From positions 2,790,001-2,854,000 of the forward strand of contig NC_009092.1 in NCBI RefSeq assembly GCF_000016065.1: a stretch of 64,000 bases of DNA. The letters are read 5' to 3'. The stretch is from Shewanella loihica PV-4 (GTDB taxonomy: Bacteria > Pseudomonadota > Gammaproteobacteria > Enterobacterales > Shewanellaceae). The stretch's first letter is position 1. The number at the start of each line of letters is the position of its first letter. The notes under the pieces are model-generated. The model saw nothing but the letters and a program-made list of their open reading frames with translations, was not told the DNA's origin and did no database searches. Of this stretch, positions 1 through 9,735 are shown piece after piece. The position numbers and the translations under genes were made by a program.

Positions 1-183
1 CCTAGCACAGCATCGTTACACGCCCCTCTCAACGATCAATAACGCCTTGTATCGTAGATAATTTCGGCTATCTTGGGACTGTTTTCGCGAGCCAGGTCGA
101 TAAAACGACATAGACTTGATGTCCTCAGCAGGGGATCGGGCTAGAGTGGATGGCATTTCACTCACTCAAGCGTCAGGACTCTG

Positions 184-1251
184 ATGGACTTTTACCAATC
201 GCCGAAACAGATATCGGCATTTGATGCCAAATTTGAAGCACAAAAAATCGCATTCGCTCCAATAACCTTCCAGGTTGCCCGTTGCCTGCTGAAATTCGAT
301 CTATTAGCCCAAATCGAAGCTAAACCTGGCTCGAGCCGCCCACAGCTCGCGAGTCTGGTTGATCTATCAGACTATGCCGTCGGTGTCCTGCTGGATATGG
401 CCCTGAGCATGGGACTCGTCTGGCAAGATGATCAAGGCTTTCACCTGGACAAGATAGGCCACTTCCTGCTTCACGATGAGATGTCCAGAGTCAACCTTAA
501 CTTCAACCATGACGTTTGTTATCAAGGGATGTTCGAGCTCGACAAGGCATTGGAGAATGGCGAAGCCAGTGGTCTGAAGGTGTTTGGCGATTGGCAGACC
601 ATCTATCCTGGCCTAAGCCAGCTGCCACCGGCGGCCAAGCAGAGCTGGTTCGAATTCGACCACTTCTATTCCGATCACGCCTTTGGCACTGTGCTGCCAC
701 TGATCTTTAAGGCCGAGCCGAAGACACTGGTGGATATAGGTGGTAACACGGGAAAATGGGCACTCGCCTGCACCCGCTACGATGCCGAGGTCGAAGTCAC
801 CATCATGGATCTCCCGGGTCAGCTGAAGGTCGCCATGGAAAATGCCAAAGACAAGGGCTTGAGTGACCGTATCCATGGCTTCGAATGCGATCTGTTAAAG
901 GCAGATACGCCCTTCTTTAAGGGAGGGGATCTTTACTGGATGAGTCAGTTCTTAGATTGCTTCTCCGAGGAGCAGATACTGACCATATTAAAACTAGCCG
1001 CCGCCAATATGGCTTCCCATAGCGAACTCTGTATCTTAGAGACCTTCTGGGACAGACAACCCTGCGAAGCCGGTGCCTATTGTGTCAATGCCACCTCGCT
1101 CTACTTCACTGCCATGGCAAACGGCAATAGCCGCATGTACCACTCGAAAGATCTGCTCAAGCTGATCTCATCGGCGGGCCTCTATGTCGACGAGGATATC
1201 GATAACATAGGACTAGGTCATACCTTGCTGCGCTGTCGTAGAAAGCCTTAA
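184..1251 (+). CDS. SAM-dependent methyltransferase, O-methyltransferase-like
   Basis: A 355-residue class I methyltransferase. The N-terminal ~110 residues look like the winged-helix dimerisation part of the O-methyltransferase_2 family. The SAM-binding loop VDIGGNTGKWA lies near residue 183 and is followed by the second-strand acidic motif IMDLPGQ. The C-terminal third has the usual late strand (CILETFWD). The start ATG follows AGGA at a good distance. It stands alone on this strand. The substrate cannot be read from the sequence; a small-molecule or secondary-metabolite methyl acceptor is an inference from the family. The stop codon is followed by a run of degenerate CTTAAA-type repeats. 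Confidence 0.8.
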   Translation: MDFYQSPKQISAFDAKFEAQKIAFAPITFQVARCLLKFDLLAQIEAKPGSSRPQLASLVDLSDYAVGVLLDMALSMGLVWQDDQGFHLDKIGHFLLHDEMSRVNLNFNHDVCYQGMFELDKALENGEASGLKVFGDWQTIYPGLSQLPPAAKQSWFEFDHFYSDHAFGTVLPLIFKAEPKTLVDIGGNTGKWALACTRYDAEVEVTIMDLPGQLKVAMENAKDKGLSDRIHGFECDLLKADTPFFKGGDLYWMSQFLDCFSEEQILTILKLAAANMASHSELCILETFWDRQPCEAGAYCVNATSLYFTAMANGNSRMYHSKDLLKLISSAGLYVDEDIDNIGLGHTLLRCRRKP

Positions 1252-1310
1252 ATACTTAAACCTAAATTCTTAAATCTTTAACCTTAAATCTTTAACCTTA
1301 AAAATCTTAG
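1247..1310. repeat. Degenerate CTTAAA-type tandem repeat after a stop codon
   Basis: Seven or more units of about 7-8 bases of the form CTTAAAY run directly from the TAA of the methyltransferase gene, and a 14-base unit (AAATCTTTAACCTT) occurs twice. It belongs to a class of stop-adjacent repeats seen at several gene ends here. Confidence 0.6.
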
Positions 1311-1344
1311 GTAGACCAATGACCTCAGGTATGCGGTCTACCTA
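1308..1344. terminator. Possible hairpin terminator downstream of the methyltransferase
   Basis: A perfect 10-base inverted repeat, TAGGTAGACC and GGTCTACCTA, encloses a 17-base loop. The downstream tract is pyrimidine-rich (CTCTCGACTTTCTCT) but not a clean T run, so termination is plausible rather than certain. Confidence 0.35.
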
Positions 1345-2230
1345 GCTCTCGACTTTCTCTAGTCTCTATAGTACCGATGTGTACTCTGTTAAATAGCGCT
1401 AGGTTTGGGTTAATAGATGTATAGACGCTAGATTAATTAGCTTAATAGCCAATTCGACAGGGCCAACTGTGTTGCTAAGCACCTTCTCAGCCAACAAACC
1501 GTCGCCCGTCAAAGTGACTTCTCTTTCCCTTTCCCTTTCCCTTTTCCTTCCTTTTGCCCTCTCATTGGTGCAAATAGTCGAGCGGAAAAGAGCAACACAG
1601 ATTTAACAAGCCTAACCCTCAAACTTAATAATAATGACTTATCATGAGCGCCAAATAGACCATGAATTAAGAAAAACACCGCACATTAGTATTAGAATTT
1701 AATCCCCTCACACCTTGCCGTTAACAATATACAAACAATTAAACAGACATGAATAGCGGTGATTTTGGTCACAAACAAATCATTTCCACAATATTTTTCA
1801 TATTTTTTGTATTTTTTTTAAATAACAAACAGCACAAGTAAAAAACAACTAGACACAAAAACAAAAACAAATGAAAAACAAATAATCGCACAAGATTTCA
1901 CGCCACCTTTACAAGCGACCACAAAAAATAACATTAGGAAGCGTTTTGAAATAAATCGCTTATTTAACACCCATCTTGCAATGTTAATTGTTTTTTCTTT
2001 GTTAAAAAAAGGATAAAAATCTAAGTGCGTGAGTAGGCGTATCGGCTGTAGCCACCTTGTTGCAGTTGTTACCTCTCTATGATTATATCGAGCACGAGGT
2101 AAAGATTTATCAATATAAGTAAATATTTGAAAAGTTTTTACTAAATAAAGATCGACACTTAGATCGAATACAAACGGTCAGTCCATAAGTGTTAAATCAA
2201 AAATTAAAATAAGTCTCAGGGAGAAACACA
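1345..2230. other. Long AT-rich leader upstream of the TonB-dependent receptor
   Basis: About 890 bases without a credible gene. It holds a TTTCCC-repeat pyrimidine tract near 1520-1550 and a strongly A/T-rich section from 1740 to 2220 with many A and T runs. The receptor start is preceded by AGGGAGAAACACA. Such an AT-rich leader is suggestive of nucleoid-protein binding and complex regulation, but no defined operator or riboswitch was recognised. Confidence 0.5.
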
Positions 2231-4918
2231 ATGCAGCCTAATTCTATATTGGCTAAAGCTGTTCGTTTCGCATTAATTGGTGGTGCCGCGACGGCAGCAC
2301 TAAGCGTACCTGCCGTTTATTCGGCGGACGAAGACAGCGTAGAACGTATTCAAGTAACAGGTTCACGTATTAAGCGTACCGATATGGAAACGGCTACACC
2401 TGTTACCGTCATGAGCGCAGAAGACATGGCGAAACAGGGTTTCACTAACGTTCAAGATGCGTTGGAAAGCCTAACTTCAACCACCAGTGCAATGACCACC
2501 CAGTCAGTTCATGGTTTCACACCAGCCGCCTCATCTATCAGTCTACGTGGCGCCGGTGCTAACCGTACTTTGACACTGATCAATGGTAAGCGTCTAAACC
2601 AATATCCAAAGCCATCTGGTGGTACCGATAACTTCGTAGATACTGCTAACCTACCTATGGAAGCGGTACAACGTATCGAAGTACTGCAATCTGGTGGTTC
2701 TGCTATTTACGGTGCTGACGCCGTTGGTGGTGTGATCAACATCATCCTGAAAAAAGACTTCGAAGGTGTAGCACTTAAGTACCGTCACGGTGACACCACA
2801 AACGGTGGCGGCGGAAGTGACCGTATCGCGCTTTCTCTAGGTGCTTCATCTGATCGCGGTAACGTATCGACTTTCATCGAATTTACCGATAACGAGCAGC
2901 TAAAAGCGACTGATCGTGAAAACTTCGGTCTACACACTGACAAAGTACCATACAGCGAATTTTCTGCTTACAGCTCATACGGTGCTCGCATCGTAGGTTC
3001 TGGTACTGGCGCACGTCAACTGACTGAAGAAGAATGTACCGCTGGCGGTTACCTGTGGACTGGCTCTCTGTGTGGTTTCGACCGTTCAGAATGGCGCGAC
3101 CTACAACCTAAGAGCTCACGTTTCATCAGCTCAACCAACTTCAACTATGAGCTGGCCGATGACATTAGCTTCGTAGGTCGTTTAGATTTCGCCGAAGCGA
3201 AATCTACCACTAACATCGAGCCTATGGCGATCAATGACTACGACATCAAAGTCGCAGGCAACAGCGTCACCGTAAGCAATGGCGATCTAAGCAAGACTTT
3301 CAACGACAAGACTACTGCCCTAGGCGGTGACTTCGCCAACGCAACCGATGGTGATTACAACTACCTACGTCGTCTACACGAGTTCAGCAACCGTGCTGGC
3401 GAGACTAAGACGCGTAACTACTTCTTCACCGCTGGTCTGGAAGGCACACTGGCTGATGAATACAGCTGGGATGCATCAGTTAACTACGGCCGTACTAACG
3501 TAGACGTGTTCCGCAGTGGCTATGCTACTGTTGGCGGCATGTTCGACTACATCACTGCCGGTGAAAACGGCAACTCTCTGCTGAAGAACATGAGCGCAGA
3601 AGATGTAGAACAAGCCTCTTACTCACCATTTGAGAAGGCTCAGTCTACTCAGAAGAACATCCAGGCTAACATCTCTGGTATGGCGTTCGAAATGCCAGCG
3701 GGTGACGCTCAGTTTGCATTCGGTGCTGAGTACACAGAGCAAGACTATGAAACCAACACAGATTCAGAGTCTAAGAAAGGTAACATCCTTACCACTGGTG
3801 GTTCTTCAGGTGCCGGTGAGCGTTCTTTCTGGGCAACTTATGCCGAATTGAGCCTACCTGTTCTTGACGTACTGACTGTCGACGCGGCACTACGTTATGA
3901 CCGCTACGATGATTTCGGTGGCAACCTGTCTCCACAGTTGACTATTGAATACCGTCCACTAAGCGAACTATTGGTTCGTGGTTCTATCAGCTCAGTATTC
4001 CGCGCACCAGACATGCATCGTGTATATGGTGATGCGACTAAGGGCTTCTCTACTGTTATCGATTTCAAACAGTGTCAAGCACTTGGTGGTATTCCAGGTC
4101 AGGGCTACCCAGGCGATGAAACACTGAATGCTGTTTGTAAGGAACTTCACGTAGACACTACAACAGGTGCTAACAAAGATCTGGAAGCCGAAACTGGTTA
4201 CACAGCTAACATAGGCGCGGTATGGGGCGGTGATGCACTCAACGCATCATTCGACCTATGGGAATGGAAACTGGATGACATGGTTAGCGACATCAGCGCT
4301 AGCAAGGCTGCTCGTGAATACGAACAGTACGAAAGCATGCTGACTCGTGATGCAAGCGGCACTATCACTCACGTGAACGCCGTTGCACAGAACCTGGCAT
4401 TCCAAAAAGTACGTGGTTTAGATATCACTGCTGGTTATAGCTGGGATCTGGACAACATTGGTGAGCTGAAGCTTAACTTCACCGGTACTTACATCCTGTT
4501 GTCTGAGTACCAACTGTCACCAACTGATCCAGTTGAAGACGATCTAGAAAACGGTGGTCTGCCACAGTACCGTGCAAACGTTGTACTGGGTTACTACATC
4601 GATGACTTCGAAGCGACCTTAGGTGCTTACCACACTGCGCGTATGCACGGTGTTCAATACAAGACGTTCAAGCAATCTGCTATCGACAACAACGAAGCAT
4701 TCGACGAAAGCGCACACGAAGTGGCATCACAAACTAAGTGGAACCTGACTGCAGGTTACAACATCACTGATGCTATCAAGGTGAAAGCTGGCGTAGTTAA
4801 CCTGTTCGATGCAGGTCCTAACTTTGACCCAACCGATACTTCTTGGCCGCACTACCCACGTTCAGTGTACAACGCACGTGGTCGTGAGTGGTTCCTAGAA
4901 GGTGAAGTGAAGTTCTAA
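2231..4918 (+). CDS. TonB-dependent outer membrane receptor
   Basis: An 895-residue outer-membrane transporter. The N-terminus is a signal peptide ending near VPAVYSA. The plug domain follows, with IQVTGSRIKR, the LRGAGANRTLTLINGKR segment and the conserved IEVLQSGGSAIYGADAVGGVINI block (roughly residues 35-180). The rest is a 22-strand type barrel ending in an aromatic terminal residue (GEVKF), as expected for BAM-assembled proteins. The length fits the large Alteromonadales receptors for sugars, oligopeptides or other nutrients rather than classic siderophore receptors, but the ligand is unknown. It is transcribed alone and ends at a strong terminator. Codon use looks highly biased, hinting at high expression. 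Confidence 0.92.
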   Translation: MQPNSILAKAVRFALIGGAATAALSVPAVYSADEDSVERIQVTGSRIKRTDMETATPVTVMSAEDMAKQGFTNVQDALESLTSTTSAMTTQSVHGFTPAASSISLRGAGANRTLTLINGKRLNQYPKPSGGTDNFVDTANLPMEAVQRIEVLQSGGSAIYGADAVGGVINIILKKDFEGVALKYRHGDTTNGGGGSDRIALSLGASSDRGNVSTFIEFTDNEQLKATDRENFGLHTDKVPYSEFSAYSSYGARIVGSGTGARQLTEEECTAGGYLWTGSLCGFDRSEWRDLQPKSSRFISSTNFNYELADDISFVGRLDFAEAKSTTNIEPMAINDYDIKVAGNSVTVSNGDLSKTFNDKTTALGGDFANATDGDYNYLRRLHEFSNRAGETKTRNYFFTAGLEGTLADEYSWDASVNYGRTNVDVFRSGYATVGGMFDYITAGENGNSLLKNMSAEDVEQASYSPFEKAQSTQKNIQANISGMAFEMPAGDAQFAFGAEYTEQDYETNTDSESKKGNILTTGGSSGAGERSFWATYAELSLPVLDVLTVDAALRYDRYDDFGGNLSPQLTIEYRPLSELLVRGSISSVFRAPDMHRVYGDATKGFSTVIDFKQCQALGGIPGQGYPGDETLNAVCKELHVDTTTGANKDLEAETGYTANIGAVWGGDALNASFDLWEWKLDDMVSDISASKAAREYEQYESMLTRDASGTITHVNAVAQNLAFQKVRGLDITAGYSWDLDNIGELKLNFTGTYILLSEYQLSPTDPVEDDLENGGLPQYRANVVLGYYIDDFEATLGAYHTARMHGVQYKTFKQSAIDNNEAFDESAHEVASQTKWNLTAGYNITDAIKVKAGVVNLFDAGPNFDPTDTSWPHYPRSVYNARGREWFLEGEVKF

Positions 4919-4935
4919 TCTAACTGAACTTTAAT

Positions 4936-4967
4936 GAAAAAACGGCATCCTAGGATGCCGTTTTTTA
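4936..4967. terminator. Bidirectional Rho-independent terminator
   Basis: AACGGCATCC and GGATGCCGTT form a near-perfect stem with an A run on the left and T6 on the right. It can stop both the receptor gene (+) and the convergent YfcC-family gene (-). Confidence 0.9.
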
Positions 4968-4990
4968 TTGCCAAAATTAAAAACTTGCTC

Positions 4991-6520
4991 TTAGACAAAG
5001 CCGAGATAATGAGCGGCGACTACCACTAGGCTAGAGACCAAAAACAGCGCTAGCATGAAACGCCAGATAAACTTGACCCAAATACCCCAATCGACACGGC
5101 ATACCCCTAATGTGGCCATCAACGACGCCGACGTCGGCACCAGCACATTGGTGAAGCCATCCCCCAACTGAAAGGCCAACACGGCCACCTGACGCGACAC
5201 GCCGACGATATCGGCAAGGGGCGCCATCAAGGGCATGGTCAAGGCGGCCTGGCCCGATCCCGAGGTCACAAAGAAGTTAAACACCGACTGGAACAGCAAC
5301 ATAAACCAGGCCGAGGCGACCGCAGGTAATTGGCCAATCAAGCTGCCTGCGCTGTTGAGTAAAGTGTTGAGTACGCTAGGTTCATCAGGCTTACCGCCAC
5401 CGAGAAGCAGCAAGATCCCCGAGGCGCAGCCTACCAGCAGAGCTGGCTCAAGCATGGTGCCAGCACCTTGCTTGAAGCTGGTCGCCATACGATTCAGCGT
5501 CATACCATTGAGCCTGAAGATCACCGCAATCATCCCCACCACAATCCCCATGGCAAAGAACTGACTAGCAATTTCAGGAATAAACCAGGCGTTAGCGACA
5601 ACGCCCCAAATCACCCAGATAACCGTTAGCAAGATGGTGAGCAGCACCAGACTATCGCCAAGGTTAAACCGGCTCTGTAACTCGTTCGCTCCATGATGCT
5701 CGCGAAAATATCTGTCCGACTCATAACAGAGTGAGCTTTGGGGGTTGGCCTGGATCTTGGCGCCGTAGCGCATGGTGAAGATCACCCCCATCAGGGTGAA
5801 GCCTGCCCACATGACGCCCCTCACCCCAGCGCCGGAAAGCACTGGAATCCCAGCGATGCCCTGGGCAATCGCCACGCTGAAGGGATTCATCCAAGAGCTG
5901 GCAAAGCCCACCTGAGTCGCCACATAGGTCACCATCACTGTGGTGATGCCGTCGAACCCTAAACGTATCATCAAAGGGCAGATGATGATGGCAAAGGCGA
6001 TCGCCTCCTCCCCCATGCCAAACACGGCGCCGCCAAGGGAGAACAGGATAAAGAGCACGGGAATGAAGAGGCGCTCGTTACCCTGGGTCTTATCAATAAG
6101 CCTTATGATGCCGTTATCTATGGTGCCAGTCTCCATCACTATGCCGAAGGCGCCGCCTATCACCAGCATAAACATGATCACCCCTATGGCGGTGCCCCAT
6201 TTAGAACCCGAGGTTAAGCCTTCGAAGGCAAAGTTAAAGAAACCTACGCCTCCCCCTCCCTCAAATAGGGCTACCGGTTGCTTGAGATGCTCTCCGGCCT
6301 CATCCAGGCTAAAGCGAAACGAGTTCGGGTCGACCACACTACGCTGTTTTTCGACGCCATCGGCAAGATAATGGATCTCCTGGGTCTCGAAGGAGCCAAC
6401 AGGTACCAGATAGGTCAACAACATGGCGGCTAGCGCCACGAAGAAGATGATCACTAAAGTATCGGGTAAAGGAATTTTCTTTTGCGGGTTCACCGCCGGG
6501 GAAGGCGCTTGATTTGCCAT
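4991..6520 (-). CDS. YfcC/DcuC-family membrane carrier
   Basis: A 509-residue polytopic inner-membrane protein of the YfcC branch of the DcuC (C4-dicarboxylate carrier) superfamily. It shows about 12 hydrophobic segments, an N-terminal helix starting LPDTLVIIFFVALAAMLLTYLVPVG (quoted here in part: LPDTLVIIFF), a periplasmic loop, and glycine-rich hairpin segments such as LLLGGGKPDEPS and FFVTSGSGQAALTMPLMAP. The reading frame extends upstream to a TTG at 6565, but the ATG at 6520 has GGA about seven bases ahead and is preferred. It is divergent from a LysR gene, which probably controls it. The substrate is unknown; dicarboxylates, amino acids or peptides are possible for the family. Confidence 0.85.
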   Translation of the reverse strand: MANQAPSPAVNPQKKIPLPDTLVIIFFVALAAMLLTYLVPVGSFETQEIHYLADGVEKQRSVVDPNSFRFSLDEAGEHLKQPVALFEGGGGVGFFNFAFEGLTSGSKWGTAIGVIMFMLVIGGAFGIVMETGTIDNGIIRLIDKTQGNERLFIPVLFILFSLGGAVFGMGEEAIAFAIIICPLMIRLGFDGITTVMVTYVATQVGFASSWMNPFSVAIAQGIAGIPVLSGAGVRGVMWAGFTLMGVIFTMRYGAKIQANPQSSLCYESDRYFREHHGANELQSRFNLGDSLVLLTILLTVIWVIWGVVANAWFIPEIASQFFAMGIVVGMIAVIFRLNGMTLNRMATSFKQGAGTMLEPALLVGCASGILLLLGGGKPDEPSVLNTLLNSAGSLIGQLPAVASAWFMLLFQSVFNFFVTSGSGQAALTMPLMAPLADIVGVSRQVAVLAFQLGDGFTNVLVPTSASLMATLGVCRVDWGIWVKFIWRFMLALFLVSSLVVVAAHYLGFV

Positions 6521-6804
6521 TGTTTTTCCATGGTTATTCTTGGAATCTAAGTTGTTGCCCGCCAATATAAACCAATTCCCTTTTCACTGCACAAGAATCC
6601 CCCGCGCTGGCCAATAATGGATAACCCTCAGACCAGGCGGCCATATTGCTCAAGCATCCCTGGATAGGATTCACGTATTGGTCAAAATTGTCATGGGGCG
6701 CACAAGACGCCGCCAAAGAGTGAGGCAGGTCGAGTAACTTAGATAAAATCAACGCTTTACTTGTGAAAGCACTCGGTCGCTCATACAATCAATATCACAC
6801 AAGC

Positions 6805-6819
6805 ATCAATTTTATTGAT
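6805..6819. promoter_or_regulatory. Candidate LysR operator
   Basis: ATCAAT-TTT-ATTGAT is a perfect 6-base palindrome with a 3-base centre and contains the T-N11-A pattern of LysR-type sites. It lies 44 bases before the lysR start, in the divergent yfcC/lysR interval. Inference only. Confidence 0.4.
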
Positions 6820-6862
6820 AGTTTTCTTTATTGTTTAAATCAGTTAGGACGCCAAAAGCTCG

Positions 6863-7777
6863 ATGAAGTACTCACTAAAACAAATCATGGTGTTCGATGC
6901 CGTAGCCAGCCTGGAAAGTGTGAGTGCCGCGGCGCGAAAACTGTCGATGACTCAGTCTGCAGTCAGCATGTCCCTTGGCCAGTTGGAAAACCTGCTCGGC
7001 CGCCCGCTGTTTATCAGACAGGGCAATCGCCTCACCCTCAGCCACTGGGGAAACTGGTTACGCCCAAGGGCAAGACGCCTGCTGCAAGATGCACAACAGA
7101 TCGAACTAGGCCTTCACGAACAACACCTTATAAGTGGTCGTTTCCGTTTATGCTCGAGTCAGACGGCCGCCGAACATCTGCTGCCTGAGCTCATCAGTAA
7201 AATCGATACCGATTTTCCTGAACTTAGGATCGAGCTCACAGTGGAGAATACCGAGAACGTGGTCGAGGGCTTACTTAATTACGAATATGACTTTGGCATC
7301 ATAGAAGGCCGCAACGACGACAGCCGTCTCTATCAGGAGCAATGGTTAGACGATCATCTGGTGGTAGTCGCCTCGCCTCACCACCCCTACGCCAAGCAAA
7401 CCAACATCAGCCTGGCGCAGCTTGAACAGGCAAGATGGGTGCTGCGCGAACAAGGCGCCGGGACCCGCCGCATCTTCGAGGGAGCCATCCACGGCGTCAT
7501 CGAAAAGCTTCACGTATGGAAAGAGTATGAGCATGTCTCCCTGCTCAAGGCCTTGGTGAAAAATGGCCCCTATCTGAGTAGCCTGCCTTTCCTGGATGTG
7601 GAGAAAGAGGTCGCCGCCGGCGAGCTGGTTATCTTACCAACGCCGCAACTCAATATGCAGAGGCACCTCTCTTTCGTGTGGCGCTGCGATTCAGGCGAGA
7701 ATCCGCTACGTGACTGCGTGATCACCGAGGCCAGACGCCTGAGCAAACATCGCCAGCACGCCAAAGGCAATAAATAG
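6863..7777 (+). CDS. LysR-family transcriptional regulator
   Basis: A 304-residue regulator. The N-terminal winged helix-turn-helix is clear (VSAAARKLSMTQSAVSMSL, residues ~19-37), followed by the linker helix and a periplasmic-binding-like effector domain from about residue 90 (FRLCSSQTAAEHLLPELI). The segment WVLREQGAGTRRIFE resembles the YeiE/CysB-like subgroup. It is divergent from the YfcC-family carrier, so local control of that carrier is the simplest reading. The effector is unknown. Confidence 0.88.
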   Translation: MKYSLKQIMVFDAVASLESVSAAARKLSMTQSAVSMSLGQLENLLGRPLFIRQGNRLTLSHWGNWLRPRARRLLQDAQQIELGLHEQHLISGRFRLCSSQTAAEHLLPELISKIDTDFPELRIELTVENTENVVEGLLNYEYDFGIIEGRNDDSRLYQEQWLDDHLVVVASPHHPYAKQTNISLAQLEQARWVLREQGAGTRRIFEGAIHGVIEKLHVWKEYEHVSLLKALVKNGPYLSSLPFLDVEKEVAAGELVILPTPQLNMQRHLSFVWRCDSGENPLRDCVITEARRLSKHRQHAKGNK

Positions 7778-7862
7778 CGAATTTGGTTAGTTGCACAACT
7801 CACTGCCTGCTTAACTCATAGGTAATATGAGTAGGCAATTCGGCTAGCTGTTCGGTAAACAT

Positions 7863-7889
7863 TAAAAAGGGGCATTCGCCCCTTTTTAA
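7863..7889. terminator. Bidirectional terminator between lysR and focA-CBS
   Basis: TTAAAAAGGGGC-ATTC-GCCCCTTTTTAA is a perfect stem-loop with A and T tracts on both sides, placed between two convergent genes. Confidence 0.92.
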
Positions 7890-7911
7890 TGTTTACAGCT
7901 GGTCTTGGACA

Positions 7912-9438
7912 CTATTCGTAGATGGCGCATACCTTGGCTACGATGGACTCTCGGTTAATCACCCCAACTAACTTGCCTTCACTGACCACAGGAAAACAGC
8001 TGGGCTTACTGGCGCTGGCATGGCGCAGTCGCTCCTCGTAACTGGCATAGGTATGGCCAGTCAGCACCCCCATGTCACTCACGGGAAACAGCTTGTCACG
8101 GTCTACCACCATCACCTCAATAAGATCGGCCACCGCATCATCAGGGGTTACCGTCAGCACCCTGGTCTGCATCAGATCGGCCACCTTGTAGCTAATGCCA
8201 CGAACAAACTCTTCTGACCATAGGCTACGCAGCAGATCTTGCTGAGAGACAAACCCCAGCAGGCGTTGCTTAGCATCAACCACGGGCGCGCCGCGGAGCT
8301 GCTTCTCGTTGAGCTGCTTAAGCCCCTCATATACAGACAGCTCGGGGGCTAGGGTAAAAGGTGTCTGCTCCATCAGCACGCTGACATTTAATTTTTGAAT
8401 CGATTTAGGCATTTGGGTCTCTCCCCTGCAAGCTTTACTAGATAATATTGAGATTGAATTTGCAGCGAGTTCGCTGCCGTTGTCCTGTCTGTTACTCTGA
8501 TCACTGCGGCTTAACACAGGTTCGAGATGCACCGTCATAGATGTCACCTGAGCGAGTGGGCCAACATGTGCCTTACTTGAATCTATCCACCAGTAACCCA
8601 GCCCCACCACTAGGCCACCGCCGACGATATTGCCCGCGGTCACAGGGATAAGGTTATTGGTCAGAAAATGAAGCAGCGTCAGATCACTAAATTGCTCGGC
8701 GGTAAATCCGGGGATCTGATACCAGTCCCAGATGGCCAACTGCTTAATGGCGATCCCCAGCGGCACCATGAAGAGATTGGCTATGCTGTGCTCGAAGCCG
8801 CTGCTGACAAACATCGCCACGGGTAGCATCAACAAGATGGCCTTAGTCAGCGCCTCCTTACTGGCGAAGGTCATCCAAACCCCTAAACAAACCAGCATGT
8901 TACATAAGATGCCCAGTGCGAACGCCTGGCCCCAGGAGTGGTGCAGCTTATGTTGGGCGACCTTCAAGGCGTTGAGTCCCCAGAGTCCACCGTCTAACAG
9001 ATACATCTTGGCACTGAGGATCAAAGCCAGCATGATCATGGCGCCGCAAAAGTTACCCAGATAGACGCGTCCCCAACAGGCCAGCAGCTCCCGCGTGCTG
9101 ACACGTTTCTGCGCCCAGGCGACGCTGCTCAGTACGCTACTGGTAAACAGCTCACCACCACAGATCACCACCAACATCAGCCCCAAGCTAAAGGCCAGGC
9201 CGCCAACGAGTCGTACCATGCCCCAATCGCCAGATGCCCCCGTGGTAACGGTGAGATAAAACACGAAGGCGAGCGCGATAAAGGCGCCGGCAAACATCGC
9301 CTGGCCGATAGACTGCATCGCCTGCTTAGTTACCTTCTCCTGACCATAAGTCGCGACGCGTTGACACAGACTAGGCTCGCTCGAAGGCGCTGGCTCGACC
9401 CGCCTGGCTGCAAGTGGCACTAGATTAGGTATCGTCAT
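7912..9438 (-). CDS. Formate/nitrite (FocA-type) channel fused to a CBS-domain pair
   Basis: A 508-residue protein. Residues ~35-290 are a FocA-type FNT channel: GGELFTSSV, GFEHSIANLF (with the conserved pore histidine at about 216) and the GNIVGGGLVVG segment. After a polar linker (~291-342) come two CBS motifs, ~350-410 and ~417-508, typically adenylate-binding regulatory modules. E. coli FocA has 285 residues and no CBS part. Methionine 343 starts the CBS part and is preceded by AGGGGAGAG six bases upstream, so a free CBS protein could also be made. The gene neighbours pflB, matching a role in moving formate across the inner membrane, with CBS control by energy state as an inference. Confidence 0.88.
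   Translation of the reverse strand: MTIPNLVPLAARRVEPAPSSEPSLCQRVATYGQEKVTKQAMQSIGQAMFAGAFIALAFVFYLTVTTGASGDWGMVRLVGGLAFSLGLMLVVICGGELFTSSVLSSVAWAQKRVSTRELLACWGRVYLGNFCGAMIMLALILSAKMYLLDGGLWGLNALKVAQHKLHHSWGQAFALGILCNMLVCLGVWMTFASKEALTKAILLMLPVAMFVSSGFEHSIANLFMVPLGIAIKQLAIWDWYQIPGFTAEQFSDLTLLHFLTNNLIPVTAGNIVGGGLVVGLGYWWIDSSKAHVGPLAQVTSMTVHLEPVLSRSDQSNRQDNGSELAANSISILSSKACRGETQMPKSIQKLNVSVLMEQTPFTLAPELSVYEGLKQLNEKQLRGAPVVDAKQRLLGFVSQQDLLRSLWSEEFVRGISYKVADLMQTRVLTVTPDDAVADLIEVMVVDRDKLFPVSDMGVLTGHTYASYEERLRHASASKPSCFPVVSEGKLVGVINRESIVAKVCAIYE
8412..8428 (-). promoter_or_regulatory. Internal ribosome-binding site and ATG inside focA-CBS
   Basis: On the minus strand AGGGGAGAG is followed after six bases by an in-frame ATG at 8412. 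Translation from here would give a 166-residue protein consisting of the CBS pair only. Confidence 0.55.
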
Positions 9439-9611
9439 GGCGCGTCCATCTCCAGCCGAGCGTAAAACAGGGGTGAAATTTCATTAACATCATCTCCGCA
9501 AGTGCCAAGTCCCGAAAGACGGCTATTGATTAATAAATGTTTTTACAAAGAGTTAGCCTATTGCTTCACTCTCTGATGCCGAGATTAGCCATTAAAAAGG
9601 CGAAATAAAAT

Positions 9612-9625
9612 TTGATAATAATGAA
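9612..9625. promoter_or_regulatory. Possible FNR/EtrA-type site upstream of focA-CBS
   Basis: TTGAT-AATA-ATGAA matches nine of ten conserved bases of the FNR consensus TTGAT-N4-ATCAA. It lies about 175 bases before the focA-CBS start, on a strand-independent site. Anaerobic activation of formate-handling genes by FNR proteins is well known; the assignment here is inference. Confidence 0.35.
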
Positions 9626-9735
9626 TGAAACAATCAGTAAAATTGATAACCAAACCTGGAGGTAATCAAGTTGTTAAGTCAGCAACAAATAACCTTTAAA
9701 ACGATTAAATACAATAAGTTATAAGAAAACATGTG

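Noticed and set aside
1..183. Possible gene end or short minus-strand frame at the window start
   Set aside because: Only a ~46-codon frame without support was found; the stretch is more likely the promoter region of the methyltransferase gene.
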